Shown in pieces: positions 1 to 8,983 of a stretch of 64,000 nt of DNA. How positions within the stretch are numbered: position 1 is the stretch's first letter; each line of letters begins with the position of its first letter. A program made the position numbers and the translations under genes. The stretch is from positions 620,001 to 684,000 of the forward strand of contig JBAZMV010000001.1 in the NCBI GenBank assembly GCA_041649635.1, read 5' to 3'. Source of the DNA: Dehalococcoidia bacterium. GTDB taxonomy: Bacteria > Chloroflexota > Dehalococcoidia > E44-bin15. Under the pieces are notes generated by a model. That model was given only the letters and a program-made list of their open reading frames with translations. It made no database searches and had not been told where the DNA came from.

Positions 1-76
1 GCCCCGGCAGTGAATCCGGAGGAAACTCCACGTCTACCACCGTGCCAATAACCTGAGCGACCTTTCCTTTTGCCAC
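1..76 (-). CDS. atpD: ATP synthase F1 subunit beta, N-terminus (cut by window edge)
   Basis: Only the first 25 codons are inside the window. The GTG start at 76 is preceded by a strong AGGAGG site at 83-88. The visible residues read (M)AKGKVAQVIGTVVDVEF, which is the typical amino-terminal beta-barrel strand of the catalytic beta subunit of F1. It is the last visible gene of the ATP synthase operon on this strand, and its position after atpG agrees with this call. The catalytic domain lies outside the window. Confidence 0.9.
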   Translation of the reverse strand, partial: MAKGKVAQVIGTVVDVEFPPDSLPG

Positions 77-143
77 GATAACCTCCTGACAGCCTTGGTA
101 AATACCTTACTTGATTTTATTTTTTAATCCCGCCCGCCTTGCG

Positions 144-392
144 CTAAGGCCTGCGCGGGCAACCGAAATCCAATGTATCATAATATGTATACCGGCCCTC
201 TCCCACGCCTTCCTCCCTTTGGATTCTCCGCCATGCCTCCAGCGCGTCCAGTATCTTATGCAGCCGGTCCTTTGACAGCTTTACGCCTCTATCCTCCAGT
301 TCCCGCGATATCTCTTCGAACGTAAAATAACGTTCGGCATTCTTCTTGAATATACTCACCAATTCCGTACTGGGATCAGCCTGCCTTACCAA
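144..392 (-). CDS. Small winged-helix-like protein between atpG and atpD
   Basis: This encodes 82 residues from a probable TTG start, 16 bases after the atpG stop, with a GGAG-like site upstream. The sequence has an alternating charged helical pattern (FTFEEISRELEDRG, then LSKDRLHKILDALEAWRRIQ) followed by a short beta-like GRYTYY stretch, which resembles a winged helix-turn-helix fold. No cysteine cluster or membrane segment that would suggest an ATP synthase subunit is present. I do not recognise the family. Its place between gamma and beta genes implies co-transcription with the ATP synthase. The start codon is uncertain because no ATG is available. Confidence 0.6.
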   Translation of the reverse strand: MVRQADPSTELVSIFKKNAERYFTFEEISRELEDRGVKLSKDRLHKILDALEAWRRIQREEGVGEGRYTYYDTLDFGCPRRP

Positions 393-408
393 GACAAATC
401 TCCGTTTC

Positions 409-1269
409 CTATTCCAGCGCGGCTACTCCGCCTACTATGTCCAGTAGCTCCTTTGTAATCATTTCCTGTCTTGCCTTATTGTACTTAAGCGTTAGTTCGC
501 CGATAAGCTCGTGCGCGTTATCGGTAGCGTTACGCATAGCCACCATGCGTGCCGACTGCTCGCTAGCGATGGCCTCCAACAGGGAATGATAAAGGCTCAT
601 CTCAATGAACCTGGGCAGCAACTCGGACATAACTTCCTGCGGCGTTGGTTCATATATATATTCATTATTCTTGCCGGCCTCGAACACGGCAGGCTCTATC
701 GGGAGCAGTTTAACAATAGCCGGTTTCTGCGACACCGTATTCACGAATTGTGTATACGAGATATACACTTCATCAACCAGCCCGGCACAATAATCGTCTA
801 CCACGATGCGGGCTACAGGCAGAATGTCGGAGACCGATGGCTTATCGGACATGTTTATAAACTCGGCGCGCACCTGCTGTCCGCTGCGCAGCATGAAATC
901 CCTTCCTTTGCGCCCCACAGCCACGTTGGCGACTGGCGTGCCTTTGTGGTCCATGATGAACCTGGCAACATTGCGATTCACGTTTGCGACTAGCCCGCCG
1001 CAAAGGCCGCGGTCCGGGGTTATGTGGATAACGGCAATCTTATTCACCGGCCTCTTAATGAGAAGAGGATGCCCCTCCTCGCCCACACGCGTCTGCGCCG
1101 CGAGGTCCGCAAGCACTTGGCATATCTTCTCCGCATACGGACGCGAGGCCAGCGTGCGCTCCTGAGCGCGCCTCATCTTGGAAGCGGCTATCATCTCCAT
1201 GGCCTTGGTAACCTTGGAGGTATTGCGTACACTCTTTATCCGGCGGTTGATCTGACGAATAGTTGCCAT
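409..1269 (-). CDS. atpG: ATP synthase F1 subunit gamma
   Basis: The 286-residue protein is the central rotor shaft of F1, turning inside the alpha3-beta3 ring. The N-terminus (MATIRQINRRIKSVRNTSKVTKAMEMIAASKMRRAQ) and the C-terminal helix (ARMVAMRNATDNAHELI, then TLKYNKARQ..ITKEL.DIVGG) are the two signature coiled-coil segments of the family, and the length is normal. The central Rossmann-like part contains DRGLCGGLVANVNR. It follows atpA by about 65 bases and precedes a small gene and atpD, so it belongs to the ATP synthase transcription unit. Confidence 0.98.
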   Translation of the reverse strand: MATIRQINRRIKSVRNTSKVTKAMEMIAASKMRRAQERTLASRPYAEKICQVLADLAAQTRVGEEGHPLLIKRPVNKIAVIHITPDRGLCGGLVANVNRNVARFIMDHKGTPVANVAVGRKGRDFMLRSGQQVRAEFINMSDKPSVSDILPVARIVVDDYCAGLVDEVYISYTQFVNTVSQKPAIVKLLPIEPAVFEAGKNNEYIYEPTPQEVMSELLPRFIEMSLYHSLLEAIASEQSARMVAMRNATDNAHELIGELTLKYNKARQEMITKELLDIVGGVAALE

Positions 1270-1333
1270 CTTCTACCTTTATCGTTCTCTTATCTTTCCG
1301 ATCCACAACTCCATGACAAACTGCGGAATCGAT

Positions 1334-2842
1334 CTAGTAAGGCACTGTCTCCTTGAACTCGGAGATAGCTTTCTTCAAAGCTTCCTCCGTCTGATCGCTG
1401 ATAACCTTTTCCTTGTTGATATTCTGGATAACATCGGAATGAGAGGTCTCCATGAAGCGATGGAACGCCGCCTCAAAGGCCATCACTTTATTGACGGGCA
1501 CATCATCAAGGAATCCGTTCGATACGGCATAAATAATGCTGACCATCTTGCCCAGTGACATCGGGATATACTGGTCCTGCTTCAAGACCTCCGTCATGCG
1601 CTGTCCGCGATCCAGTTGGGCTCTTGTGGCCTTATCCAGCTCCGATGCGCCGAACTGTGCAAATGTCTGCAGCTCGCGGAACTGCGAGAGCTCGCCGCGC
1701 AATTTACCCGCCACCTTCTTCATAGCCTTGGTCTGAGCCGAACTGCCCACGCGGGAAACGCTTAAACCTACGTTCATAGCCGGACGGATGCCGGAGTTGA
1801 ACATATCGGTCTCCAGGAATATCTGACCGTCTGTAATAGAAATCACATTCGTAGGAATATAAGCCGATATGTCGCCAGCCTGCGTCTCGATAATGGGCAG
1901 AGCTGTAAGCGAACCGCCACCGTACTTCTTATCCATCTTGGCAGCCCGCTCGAGAAGCCGGCTGTGCAGATAGAACACGTCGCCCGGATAAGCCTCGCGG
2001 CCCGGCGGACGCCTCAGCAGCAACGACATCTGTCGATAAGCCCAGGCATGCTTGGAAAGATCGTCGTATATAATCAAGGCATCCTTGCCCTGCTCCATGA
2101 CTTCCTCTCCGATAGCGCATCCGGCGTAAGGCGCCATGTACTGTAAGGCCGCCGACTCCGCGGCGCCGGCGCAAACAACTACGGTATGCTCCATAGCACC
2201 GTTCTTCTCCAGAACCGATACCAGCTGCGCCACCTTGGATGCCTTCTGTCCTATGGCAACGTAGATGCAGATGAGGTCTTCGCCCTTCTGCGCGATTATC
2301 GTATCGAGGGCGATGGCCGTCTTGCCGGTGCCGCGGTCGCCTATTATCAGCTCGCGCTGTCCACGTCCGATAGGGACAATGCTATCGATAGCCTTGATAC
2401 CGGTACGCACCGGCGTATTCACAGCTCGACGAGTCACCACGTTAGGGGCTATGCGCTCGACGGGATATGTCTTCTCGTACTTTATCGGCCCCTTGCCGTC
2501 GAGTGGCTGTCCTGTGGGATCGATAACGCGTCCGATAAGACCGGGGCCTACCGGAACCTCGGCAATCCTGCCGGTAGAGCGCACCTCATCCCCTTCCTTC
2601 ACCTTGTTCCACTCTCCCAACACGATGGCACCAACGCTATCCTCTTCCAGGTTCAGAGCCATGCCGATGATATCGTGAGGGAACTGTAACAATTCGCTGT
2701 ATTTCACGCCGGAGAGGCCGTGAATACGCGCAATTCCGTCACCTATCTCCACCACGGTGCCTACGTCCACCATAGTGACCGTAGAGCCGAACTGCTCGAT
2801 CTGCTGTTTTATAATCTCAGTAAAGTCATGCGCTCGAGCCAT
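1334..2842 (-). CDS. atpA: ATP synthase F1 subunit alpha
   Basis: The 502-residue non-catalytic nucleotide-binding subunit of F1. The Walker A loop is GDRGTGKT near residue 170; most homologues have Gln at the fourth position where this has Gly. The Walker B region ALIIYDDLSKHA and the arginine-finger segment SVSRVGSSAQ are present. The ATG start has a GGAGGT site just upstream. In most bacteria atpA follows atpH directly, but here acs and a transporter gene lie between them (2870-6294). Confidence 0.98.
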   Translation of the reverse strand: MARAHDFTEIIKQQIEQFGSTVTMVDVGTVVEIGDGIARIHGLSGVKYSELLQFPHDIIGMALNLEEDSVGAIVLGEWNKVKEGDEVRSTGRIAEVPVGPGLIGRVIDPTGQPLDGKGPIKYEKTYPVERIAPNVVTRRAVNTPVRTGIKAIDSIVPIGRGQRELIIGDRGTGKTAIALDTIIAQKGEDLICIYVAIGQKASKVAQLVSVLEKNGAMEHTVVVCAGAAESAALQYMAPYAGCAIGEEVMEQGKDALIIYDDLSKHAWAYRQMSLLLRRPPGREAYPGDVFYLHSRLLERAAKMDKKYGGGSLTALPIIETQAGDISAYIPTNVISITDGQIFLETDMFNSGIRPAMNVGLSVSRVGSSAQTKAMKKVAGKLRGELSQFRELQTFAQFGASELDKATRAQLDRGQRMTEVLKQDQYIPMSLGKMVSIIYAVSNGFLDDVPVNKVMAFEAAFHRFMETSHSDVIQNINKEKVISDQTEEALKKAISEFKETVPY

Positions 2843-2869
2843 ATCGAGTTACCTCCAGTAAAACTAACC

Positions 2870-4213
2870 TTATTGCTTGGTTTCCTGCTCCTGCTTTGGC
2901 TTGGGCGGCTTCATGAAGAAGAACGCTAACACCAATCCGAGTCCAGCTAATATTGCAACCGGTATGAAGGCAGAAAGCAATGCTTCCGATCCTCCAAATA
3001 TATTCTTTGAGTATGCGGCGACAAATGTGGCCACCAGTCCGCCAACACCGTATGCCAGGAACATGACACCGTAATTCCTGCCTGAGAACTTGGTGCCGAA
3101 GTACTGAGCCGTGGCTGTAGGTGCGATAGCCAGCCAGCCGCCTAAGCCAAGATAGAAGGAAATGAAGGCCACAAAATACATAATCTTGTGCGCGCTTGAC
3201 ACCAGTTCCCCGCTTCTCACCATTATCATAATTATGGCGGCGACCAGAATGAGCACGAAAGTAATCATGGCCGCCACTCTCGGCCCCAGCTTGTCGGTTA
3301 CCCACCCCAGCAATGGCCGACCTCCTGCATTGAATGGAGCGAGAATAAATTGCACTACGGTCGCCGTAAGACCTATTCCAACCAGAGTCATAACGCTGCC
3401 ATAAACGCCGATGGCCATGAGTCCTGCGAGTGCACCTATGGTATAACAGACAAACAAAACCCAGAATGCCCGCGTCTTGATAATATCTTTGCGATTATAG
3501 TTAACAGCGCTGGTAACAGCCGCAGGCGCCGCCTTCGGCGTCCATCCTGCCGGCTTCCAGTCAGCCGCCGGGAACCTCATAAACCAACCTGCAGCGAGGA
3601 TGATAACCAAGAATATGATGCCCATATACAAGAAGGCATCGAACACCTGGCCATTCATATTAATTAGCTTCTGCCCCAGGTACGTGCTGATGAACGGAGA
3701 GCCGCCGAACCCGGCTATCGCCAAACCTGTGGCCAATCCCTTTTTATCAGGGAACCATCTTGTGCATATCTGAATCGGTACGAGATAAGCGATACCAACG
3801 CCGCTGCCGCCTATTACTCCATAAGTAAGCACCATCAAAGCTACGCTGGTTGACCATTTTGCAACGAATGCGGCCAGTATCCATCCCAGAGCAACTATGA
3901 TTCCGCCGACTATTGTCTGCTTCTTTGGGCCCAGCTTATCCAGTATCTGGCCGCTGAACAGGAACACGATGGCGAAAAACAGCAGAAAAACACCGAAAGG
4001 AATCTGTTGACTAAAAATATCCCCCGCCGTCTGGAATTTTGTTACACCGTCTTCAGCAATATGCCAGAAGTTCCATTCAGTCGCCAGCTTCTTGCCGAAA
4101 ATACTGTACGCGTAGATGCTGCCCAGACATAGATTGATGATAAACCCAAGGAGCACGAGCACCCACCGGCCTTTCTCTGCCGGCATACCGAAGAGTTTTG
4201 TCTCCTCCGCCAT
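2870..4213 (-). CDS. OFA-type major facilitator transporter (oxalate/formate antiporter family)
   Basis: The 447-residue protein has about 12 hydrophobic segments and the N-terminal pattern GRWVLVLLGFIINLCLGSIY followed by a Gly-rich helix (GVIGGSGVGIAYLVP) and RWFPDKKGLATGLAIAGFG, all hallmarks of the oxalate:formate antiporter (OFA) branch of MFS carriers. Members carry small mono- and dicarboxylates. It lies 101 bases downstream of acs and 27 bases before atpA, so uptake of acetate or a similar acid for the synthetase is a reasonable inference, but the substrate cannot be read from sequence. Its C-terminus is a Lys-rich cytoplasmic tail. Confidence 0.85.
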   Translation of the reverse strand: MAEETKLFGMPAEKGRWVLVLLGFIINLCLGSIYAYSIFGKKLATEWNFWHIAEDGVTKFQTAGDIFSQQIPFGVFLLFFAIVFLFSGQILDKLGPKKQTIVGGIIVALGWILAAFVAKWSTSVALMVLTYGVIGGSGVGIAYLVPIQICTRWFPDKKGLATGLAIAGFGGSPFISTYLGQKLINMNGQVFDAFLYMGIIFLVIILAAGWFMRFPAADWKPAGWTPKAAPAAVTSAVNYNRKDIIKTRAFWVLFVCYTIGALAGLMAIGVYGSVMTLVGIGLTATVVQFILAPFNAGGRPLLGWVTDKLGPRVAAMITFVLILVAAIIMIMVRSGELVSSAHKIMYFVAFISFYLGLGGWLAIAPTATAQYFGTKFSGRNYGVMFLAYGVGGLVATFVAAYSKNIFGGSEALLSAFIPVAILAGLGLVLAFFFMKPPKPKQEQETKQ

Positions 4214-4314
4214 CAGTCACTCCTTCCTAAAAATCCTCAGACTACTATCTATAATTCCTCACGGTGGAGGATGGACTCTGAGCCATCCTCCACCGATCAT
4301 TGCTCAATTATTTA

Positions 4315-6294
4315 CTAGGCTACACGTTCCTTGACAAGGGTATCGACAACGGAAGGATCGGCAAGGGTAGAGGTATCGCCAAGGTTGCTGACGTCGCCGG
4401 CAGCTATCTTGACCAGGATACGTCTCATGATCTTGCCGCTGCGTGTCTTGGGAAGCCCGTCGGCAAATTGTATCTTCTCAGGGCTTGCGATAGGCCCGAT
4501 CTCCTTGCGCACGTGAGCCACAAGCTCTTTCTTCAGTTCATCGGACTTGGGCTTGCCTACCTTCAATGTCACATAGGCATAAATAGCCTGGCCCTTGATG
4601 TTGTGAGGAATGGGCACAACAGCCGCCTCGGCCACGAACGGATGGCTCACCAGAGCACTCTCGACCTCGGCCGTTCCGATGCGGTGTCCCGATACTTTAA
4701 TTACATCATCTATGCGGCCCATCAGCCAGTGATAGCCATCATCATCAGTCCTGGCGCCATCGCCGGCCATGTAATAGCCCGGGAATCGCTCATAGTAAAT
4801 CTCTTTTATCCTCTTGTTACCGGGGTCATTCCACAACCCGCGGAGCATGCCCGGCCACGATTTCGCTATGCATAGATAACCGCCCTCATTCTTACCGACC
4901 TGCTTGCCCTCCTCATTTAGAATTGCGGTCGCGACACCCGGGAACGGGAAGGTTGCAGAGCCTGGCTTGAGCGGGGTAGCGCCAGGCAGCGGGGTGATAA
5001 GTATGCCGCCGGTCTCCGTCTGCCACCATGTGTCAACTATAGGGCAGCGGGTCTTGCCGATGGTGTTGTAGTACCATATCCACGCCTCAGGATTGATGGG
5101 CTCGCCCACGCTCCCGAGAATCCTTAGGGAAGACAGGTCGCGATTATTGGGCCAATCGTCGCCGTCCTTCATCATGGCGCGCAGAGCGGTAGGAGCGGTA
5201 TAGAATATGTTGACCTTGTACTTCTCTACGATCTCCCAGAATCTGTCAGGCTTCGGGTAGTTCGGCACGCCCTCGAACATGAGAGAGGTGCCGCCGTTGG
5301 CCAGAGGCCCGTATACTATATAGCTATGTCCGGTGATCCAGCCGATGTCGGCAGTGCACCAGTATGTGTCCTCATCTTTAAGATCGAAAATCCACTTGCA
5401 GGTCTGCTGGCAATACAGGAGATAACCGGCCGTTGTGTGGATGACTCCCTTCGGTTTTCCGGTGCTGCCGCTGGTATAGAGGATAAACAGGATATCCTCC
5501 GCATCCATGGGCTCGGGCTCGCACACCGGCTTGATATCAGGAGCCGCTACTTCCTCATGATACCAGTGATCGCGGCCCTGCTGCATCTGGACCTCATTGC
5601 CCGCGCGCTTGACGACAAACACGTCTTTTACCGTCGGGCACTGTGCCAGCGCCGTATCCGCGCCGGCCTTGGATGATACCGTCTTGCCGCTGCGATAGTA
5701 GCCATCGGCTGTTACGAGAGCCTTGGCTTCGCAGTCCTGGATTCTATCCCTTAAAGCCTCGGCGCTGAATCCGCCGAACACGATGCTATGAACGGCGCCG
5801 ATCCTGGCGCAGGCAAGCATCGCAACCGGCAGCTCGGGGATCATCGGCAGGTAGATGCTGACACGATCGCCCTTCTTAATGCCGTGCTTCTTTAAAACGT
5901 TAGCGAATTTGCAGACCTCGGTATAAAGCTGCTGATAGGTAAGTATCCTGGTCTCGCCCGGCTCGCCCTCGAATATGATGGCAGCCTTGTTCTTGCGCCA
6001 CGTATTCAGGTGGCGGTCGATGCAGTTGTAAGCCACGTTGATCTTGCCGCCGGCGAACCACTTGAACTCGGCCTTTTTGAAATCAACCTGGGAAACCTTG
6101 TCCCACTTCTTGATCCAGTCCAATTGCTCGGCCGCTTCCGCCCAAAAAGCATCGGGATCATCTATCGATTTCTGATAGATGTCCTTATACTGTTTCATGC
6201 TCTTGATATAAGCCTTTTTGCTGAGTTCCTTGGAAGGCTTGAAAATACGATTTTCCGCCTGCATTGAAGTGATTGATTTTGCTTCTTCTCCCAT
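4315..6294 (-). CDS. acs: Acetyl-CoA synthetase (AMP-forming)
   Basis: The 659-residue enzyme activates acetate with ATP and CoA to acetyl-CoA, AMP and PPi. It has the adenylation motif YTSGSTGKPKGVIHT, the acetate-pocket segment VDTWWQTETGG whose Trp restricts chain length, the hinge region YMAGDGARTDDDGYHWLMGRIDDV, and the C-terminal PKTRSGKIMRR with the Lys that is regulated by acetylation in studied homologues. Length is typical. The gene starts 20 bases after the atpH stop, inside the ATP synthase operon. The neighbouring OFA transporter suggests an acetate assimilation pair, co-expressed with ATP synthase. Confidence 0.96.
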   Translation of the reverse strand: MGEEAKSITSMQAENRIFKPSKELSKKAYIKSMKQYKDIYQKSIDDPDAFWAEAAEQLDWIKKWDKVSQVDFKKAEFKWFAGGKINVAYNCIDRHLNTWRKNKAAIIFEGEPGETRILTYQQLYTEVCKFANVLKKHGIKKGDRVSIYLPMIPELPVAMLACARIGAVHSIVFGGFSAEALRDRIQDCEAKALVTADGYYRSGKTVSSKAGADTALAQCPTVKDVFVVKRAGNEVQMQQGRDHWYHEEVAAPDIKPVCEPEPMDAEDILFILYTSGSTGKPKGVIHTTAGYLLYCQQTCKWIFDLKDEDTYWCTADIGWITGHSYIVYGPLANGGTSLMFEGVPNYPKPDRFWEIVEKYKVNIFYTAPTALRAMMKDGDDWPNNRDLSSLRILGSVGEPINPEAWIWYYNTIGKTRCPIVDTWWQTETGGILITPLPGATPLKPGSATFPFPGVATAILNEEGKQVGKNEGGYLCIAKSWPGMLRGLWNDPGNKRIKEIYYERFPGYYMAGDGARTDDDGYHWLMGRIDDVIKVSGHRIGTAEVESALVSHPFVAEAAVVPIPHNIKGQAIYAYVTLKVGKPKSDELKKELVAHVRKEIGPIASPEKIQFADGLPKTRSGKIMRRILVKIAAGDVSNLGDTSTLADPSVVDTLVKERVA

Positions 6295-6313
6295 TTTTCT
6301 CCTTCTTCCTCCT

Positions 6314-6850
6314 TTATTTTAAAGAACCACCCATACTTTTCTTCAGGGCTCTAAACTGACTTTTTGTACTGCCGTCGATAAGCTTATCGCCGACCTTGAT
6401 GACCAGGCCGCCGATTATCTCAGGTGAAACGCCGGTGCTGACAAGAACCTTGGTTCCTATGATCTCGCCGAGCCGGCGCGCCAGTTTCTCCTCGTCATCC
6501 GACGACAGCGACACCGCAGCTGTAACATCAGCGTGGGCGATACCCTTTTTCTCATCTACCATCCGCCCGTATTCCTGAGCGATATCTGCAACGATATTCA
6601 AGCGTCCCCGGGAAACCAGCAGCAAGGCAAGGTTTATTACCTTTGGGTTAGCGCCCTTGAGCACCTCGCGAATGACTTTAGCTTTATTGTCGAGGTGCAC
6701 CTTGGGGTTCTCCAGGAACGCGGAAAGGAGGGGATCCTTCAACGCTTGAGCTAATTTCTCCAGATCCCCCCGCCAATTATCCAATTCATTGCGCTCCAGA
6801 GCAATCTGGAACGCAGCACGAGCATGCCTTCTGGCCGCAGCACTAGCCAT
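6314..6850 (-). CDS. atpH: ATP synthase F1 subunit delta
   Basis: The 178-residue delta (OSCP) subunit of the peripheral stalk, linking F1 to the b subunits. The N-terminal helical bundle (ARRHARAAFQIALERNELD) and the C-terminal motif VGDKLIDGSTKSQFRAL..S are characteristic. The start lies two bases after the atpF stop, so translation is probably coupled. It is the last gene before the acs-transporter insertion. Confidence 0.96.
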   Translation of the reverse strand: MASAAARRHARAAFQIALERNELDNWRGDLEKLAQALKDPLLSAFLENPKVHLDNKAKVIREVLKGANPKVINLALLLVSRGRLNIVADIAQEYGRMVDEKKGIAHADVTAAVSLSSDDEEKLARRLGEIIGTKVLVSTGVSPEIIGGLVIKVGDKLIDGSTKSQFRALKKSMGGSLK

Positions 6851-6852
6851 TA

Positions 6853-7350
6853 TTATCCATCCCCTTTAGATGCCTGTTCCAGCACTTCCTCGATAAGGCG
6901 ACGATGCTTCTCTTTATCCATAGTCTCTTTAACAACCTTTTCAGCTGCCTTGATAGTCAAATCGACGAACTCACGCCTGACCTCATCAATTGCCTTGTCC
7001 CGTTCCATCTCGATCTCGGCGCGAGCCTTGGCTACAATGCCCTCAGCCTCTTTCTTGGCCTCTACTTTAGCCTCTTCTTTGAAGCGTTCGCCTATCTGGG
7101 CTGCCTGAGCTAATATATTCTGGCCTTCCTTACGCGCGTTGTCCAACTGCTCTTTAACCTGTTGTTCGGTATTAGCCAGCTGCTGCTTGATCTGATCCGC
7201 CTGCTCCATGCTTTCTCTGATCCTTTCGGAGCGCTGGTCAAGCATACGCCGCATCGGTTTATAAAGCACCGTAGAGAGCAAAAGAAACAGTGCTCCAAAA
7301 GTAATCAATTGCGCCAGCAAGACCGGCCAGTTAATGCCTATTTCGCCCAT
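6853..7350 (-). CDS. atpF: ATP synthase F0 subunit b
   Basis: The 165-residue protein has one N-terminal transmembrane helix (residues about 8-28, INWPVLLAQLITFGALFLLL) followed by a long charged coiled coil rich in Glu, Lys, Gln and Ala, the usual peripheral-stalk architecture. The segment YKPMRRMLDQRSERIRESME right after the membrane helix is conserved in b subunits. It sits between atpE and atpH in canonical order. Confidence 0.96.
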   Translation of the reverse strand: MGEIGINWPVLLAQLITFGALFLLLSTVLYKPMRRMLDQRSERIRESMEQADQIKQQLANTEQQVKEQLDNARKEGQNILAQAAQIGERFKEEAKVEAKKEAEGIVAKARAEIEMERDKAIDEVRREFVDLTIKAAEKVVKETMDKEKHRRLIEEVLEQASKGDG

Positions 7351-7386
7351 AACGACTCCTTAATCCGGTTGAAACCACAATATTGT

Positions 7387-7617
7387 CTAGGCGACGAAGA
7401 CCAGCAGAATAGCTACGATAAGAGCATAGATCGCCACGGCTTCGGCGAAGGCGATAGCCAGGATCATGTTGGTCATGATCGGGCCGCGGGCCTCCGGGTT
7501 GCGTCCCAACGCCTGCATGGCTCCCATGCCAAGAATACCGATTCCTAAGCCCGGTCCTAATGCACCGGCGCCAATAGCCAGCGCCGCACCTATCATTCTC
7601 GCACTATCGAAGTCCAT
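7387..7617 (-). CDS. atpE: ATP synthase F0 subunit c
   Basis: The 76-residue double-helix proteolipid of the rotor ring. The first helix holds the Gly-rich GAGALGPGLGIGILG, the polar loop is RNPEAR, and the second helix carries the ion-binding Glu in AFAEAVAIYAL. The residues associated with Na+ binding in known c subunits (a Gln in the first helix after GPG.G and Ser/Thr after the Glu) are Ile and Ala-Val here, so proton coupling is predicted. This is inference from motif comparison. A Shine-Dalgarno-like AAAGGGGGA precedes the start. Confidence 0.97.
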   Translation of the reverse strand: MDFDSARMIGAALAIGAGALGPGLGIGILGMGAMQALGRNPEARGPIMTNMILAIAFAEAVAIYALIVAILLVFVA

Positions 7618-7668
7618 CTTTCATCCCCCTTTAAGTTCTTTGATCTTGCTTCCCTGATTCAAAATATC

Positions 7669-8664
7669 TTAATGCCCCGCATGCTCGGCTTGGGCCTCAT
7701 GACCTTCATCATGCGAGGTGGTAGCCATGGTTACAAATACCAGCGTCAAGCCCGAGAATATCAGGGCCTGAACGAACCCGACGAAAAGCTCGAGACCGTA
7801 GAATATCGACGCCACGAGCCAAGGGATAAGGAACATCATGGAGCCAAGCAGGATCTCCCCTGCTGTCATATTGCCGAATAGACGAAAGGTGAAGCTGAGT
7901 ATTCGTATCAGCTCACTCAACCCTTCCACAAAACCCACAAACGCCTCTATAAAGCCAGTCCCCAGCATTCCTAATCCGGCCTTCTTCCCGCGGAATATGA
8001 GACCGAAAGCCTTGAAAAGCGTGCCGAGGCTGACGAATTTCTTAAGATAACGCGGACCCAGATAACGGAGCCCCCAATACTCCACGAAGACGAAGGAGAC
8101 AAGGGCTAAGGCGAGAGGAACGTTGACATCCGTATTGGCGCCGCGGAAGAGAGGAAGCAGCACCCTTGTCGTTTCCTCTCCCTCGTGGATGGTCTCCCAG
8201 AAGCCTATGCTGGTGAAACCTGGGATCAAGGCCAGCCACGCGTTGGCGAATACGAACAAAAAAATAGTGGCGAACATGGGAAAGAACTTGCGACCTTTCT
8301 CCTCGCCCGCCACGCTGTTAACGAAGTTGATCATGGTTTCCATGGCCGCTTCAACGATGTTCTGCAGGCCAGTGGGAACTATCTTCATCTTGCGGGTGGC
8401 GAAATACCCAACGAGTCCCAGAACGATCAAAGTGATCCACGCGGTGATCATGGTATTGGTGATGGGGAAACCTCCAACCGCTTCGCCGTGCTCCACCTCG
8501 CCGCCGATGGAGACTAAGGCTTCAGGGGGTAAGACTACATGAGGAGGGTCTGCAATTCTAAAAAGTACGGCGCCTATTCCTGCTACTATCAGAACGACTA
8601 TTGCTATTACTGATATGCGGCCTTTTTTACCGATACGAGCCCAGAAATTTTTTATCGCTGACAC
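7669..8664 (-). CDS. atpB: ATP synthase F0 subunit a
   Basis: The 331-residue integral membrane stator subunit that forms the ion half-channels. The essential Arg is in FRLFGNMTAGEILLG, and the last helix region (GLELFVGFVQALIFSGLTLVFV) carries the conserved Gln. The protein is longer than the usual 230-280 residues: a basic N-terminal segment and an extra hydrophobic helix with a periplasmic loop (about residues 1-70) precede the canonical core, and a His-rich tail (EGHEAQAEHAGH) follows. It is the second gene of the operon. Confidence 0.96.
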   Translation of the reverse strand: MSAIKNFWARIGKKGRISVIAIVVLIVAGIGAVLFRIADPPHVVLPPEALVSIGGEVEHGEAVGGFPITNTMITAWITLIVLGLVGYFATRKMKIVPTGLQNIVEAAMETMINFVNSVAGEEKGRKFFPMFATIFLFVFANAWLALIPGFTSIGFWETIHEGEETTRVLLPLFRGANTDVNVPLALALVSFVFVEYWGLRYLGPRYLKKFVSLGTLFKAFGLIFRGKKAGLGMLGTGFIEAFVGFVEGLSELIRILSFTFRLFGNMTAGEILLGSMMFLIPWLVASIFYGLELFVGFVQALIFSGLTLVFVTMATTSHDEGHEAQAEHAGH

Positions 8665-8673
8665 GATCGTCCT

Positions 8674-8895
8674 TTATTTATTGTTGTCCTTACCCAGCCC
8701 CAGCGTTTCCCGCAGCATGCGATAGGTACCGTAGAAGGCTGTGAACAACCCCAACCCCAGACCTAGCAGCGTGAATAGAGGTCCTTTACCAAACTTCCCA
8801 TCCAGCCACACCCCCAGCGCGACTCCACCTGCTATGCACACACCTATGTAAAATCCTATTCCGGTAACCCTAAGAGCCGCCGCCCAACGCTCCAC
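8674..8895 (-). CDS. AtpZ/AtpI-like membrane protein at the head of the ATP synthase operon
   Basis: A short protein with two transmembrane helices (GIGFYIGVCIAGGVALGVWLDGKFG, split here: helix one ends near GVW, then a short loop with GKGPLFT, then a second helix ending YRMLRETLG). This is the layout of AtpZ/AtpI proteins, which act in F0 assembly or Mg2+ supply. I place the start at GTG 8895, eight bases after a GAGG; reading could also begin further upstream at a TTG at 8940. It is nine bases upstream of atpB. Confidence 0.7.
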   Translation of the reverse strand: MERWAAALRVTGIGFYIGVCIAGGVALGVWLDGKFGKGPLFTLLGLGLGLFTAFYGTYRMLRETLGLGKDNNK

Positions 8896-8911
8896 AGTCA
8901 AAACCTCAAGT

Positions 8912-8940
8912 AGTATATCATACCACCCAACCCCATGCAA
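8912..8940 (-). promoter_or_regulatory. Candidate promoter for the ATP synthase operon
   Basis: On the minus strand TTGCAT (8940-8935) and TATACT (8917-8912) are separated by 17 bases, a good match to a vegetative sigma factor promoter directly ahead of the first gene. The predicted transcription start near 8905 would leave a very short leader before the GTG at 8895 and would cut its GAGG site, so either the start codon or this promoter may be misplaced. Confidence 0.35.
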
Positions 8941-8983
8941 TATTTACTCACAAAACAAGACTAGTTTACCTGACAGAATCTAA

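Noticed and set aside
7387..7617. Na+-coupled ATP synthase
   Set aside because: The c subunit lacks the Gln and the Ser/Thr ligands that mark Na+ binding.
8941..8983. Riboswitch or leader before the ATP synthase operon
   Set aside because: The gap is only about 40-90 bases with no conserved structure that I can recognise.
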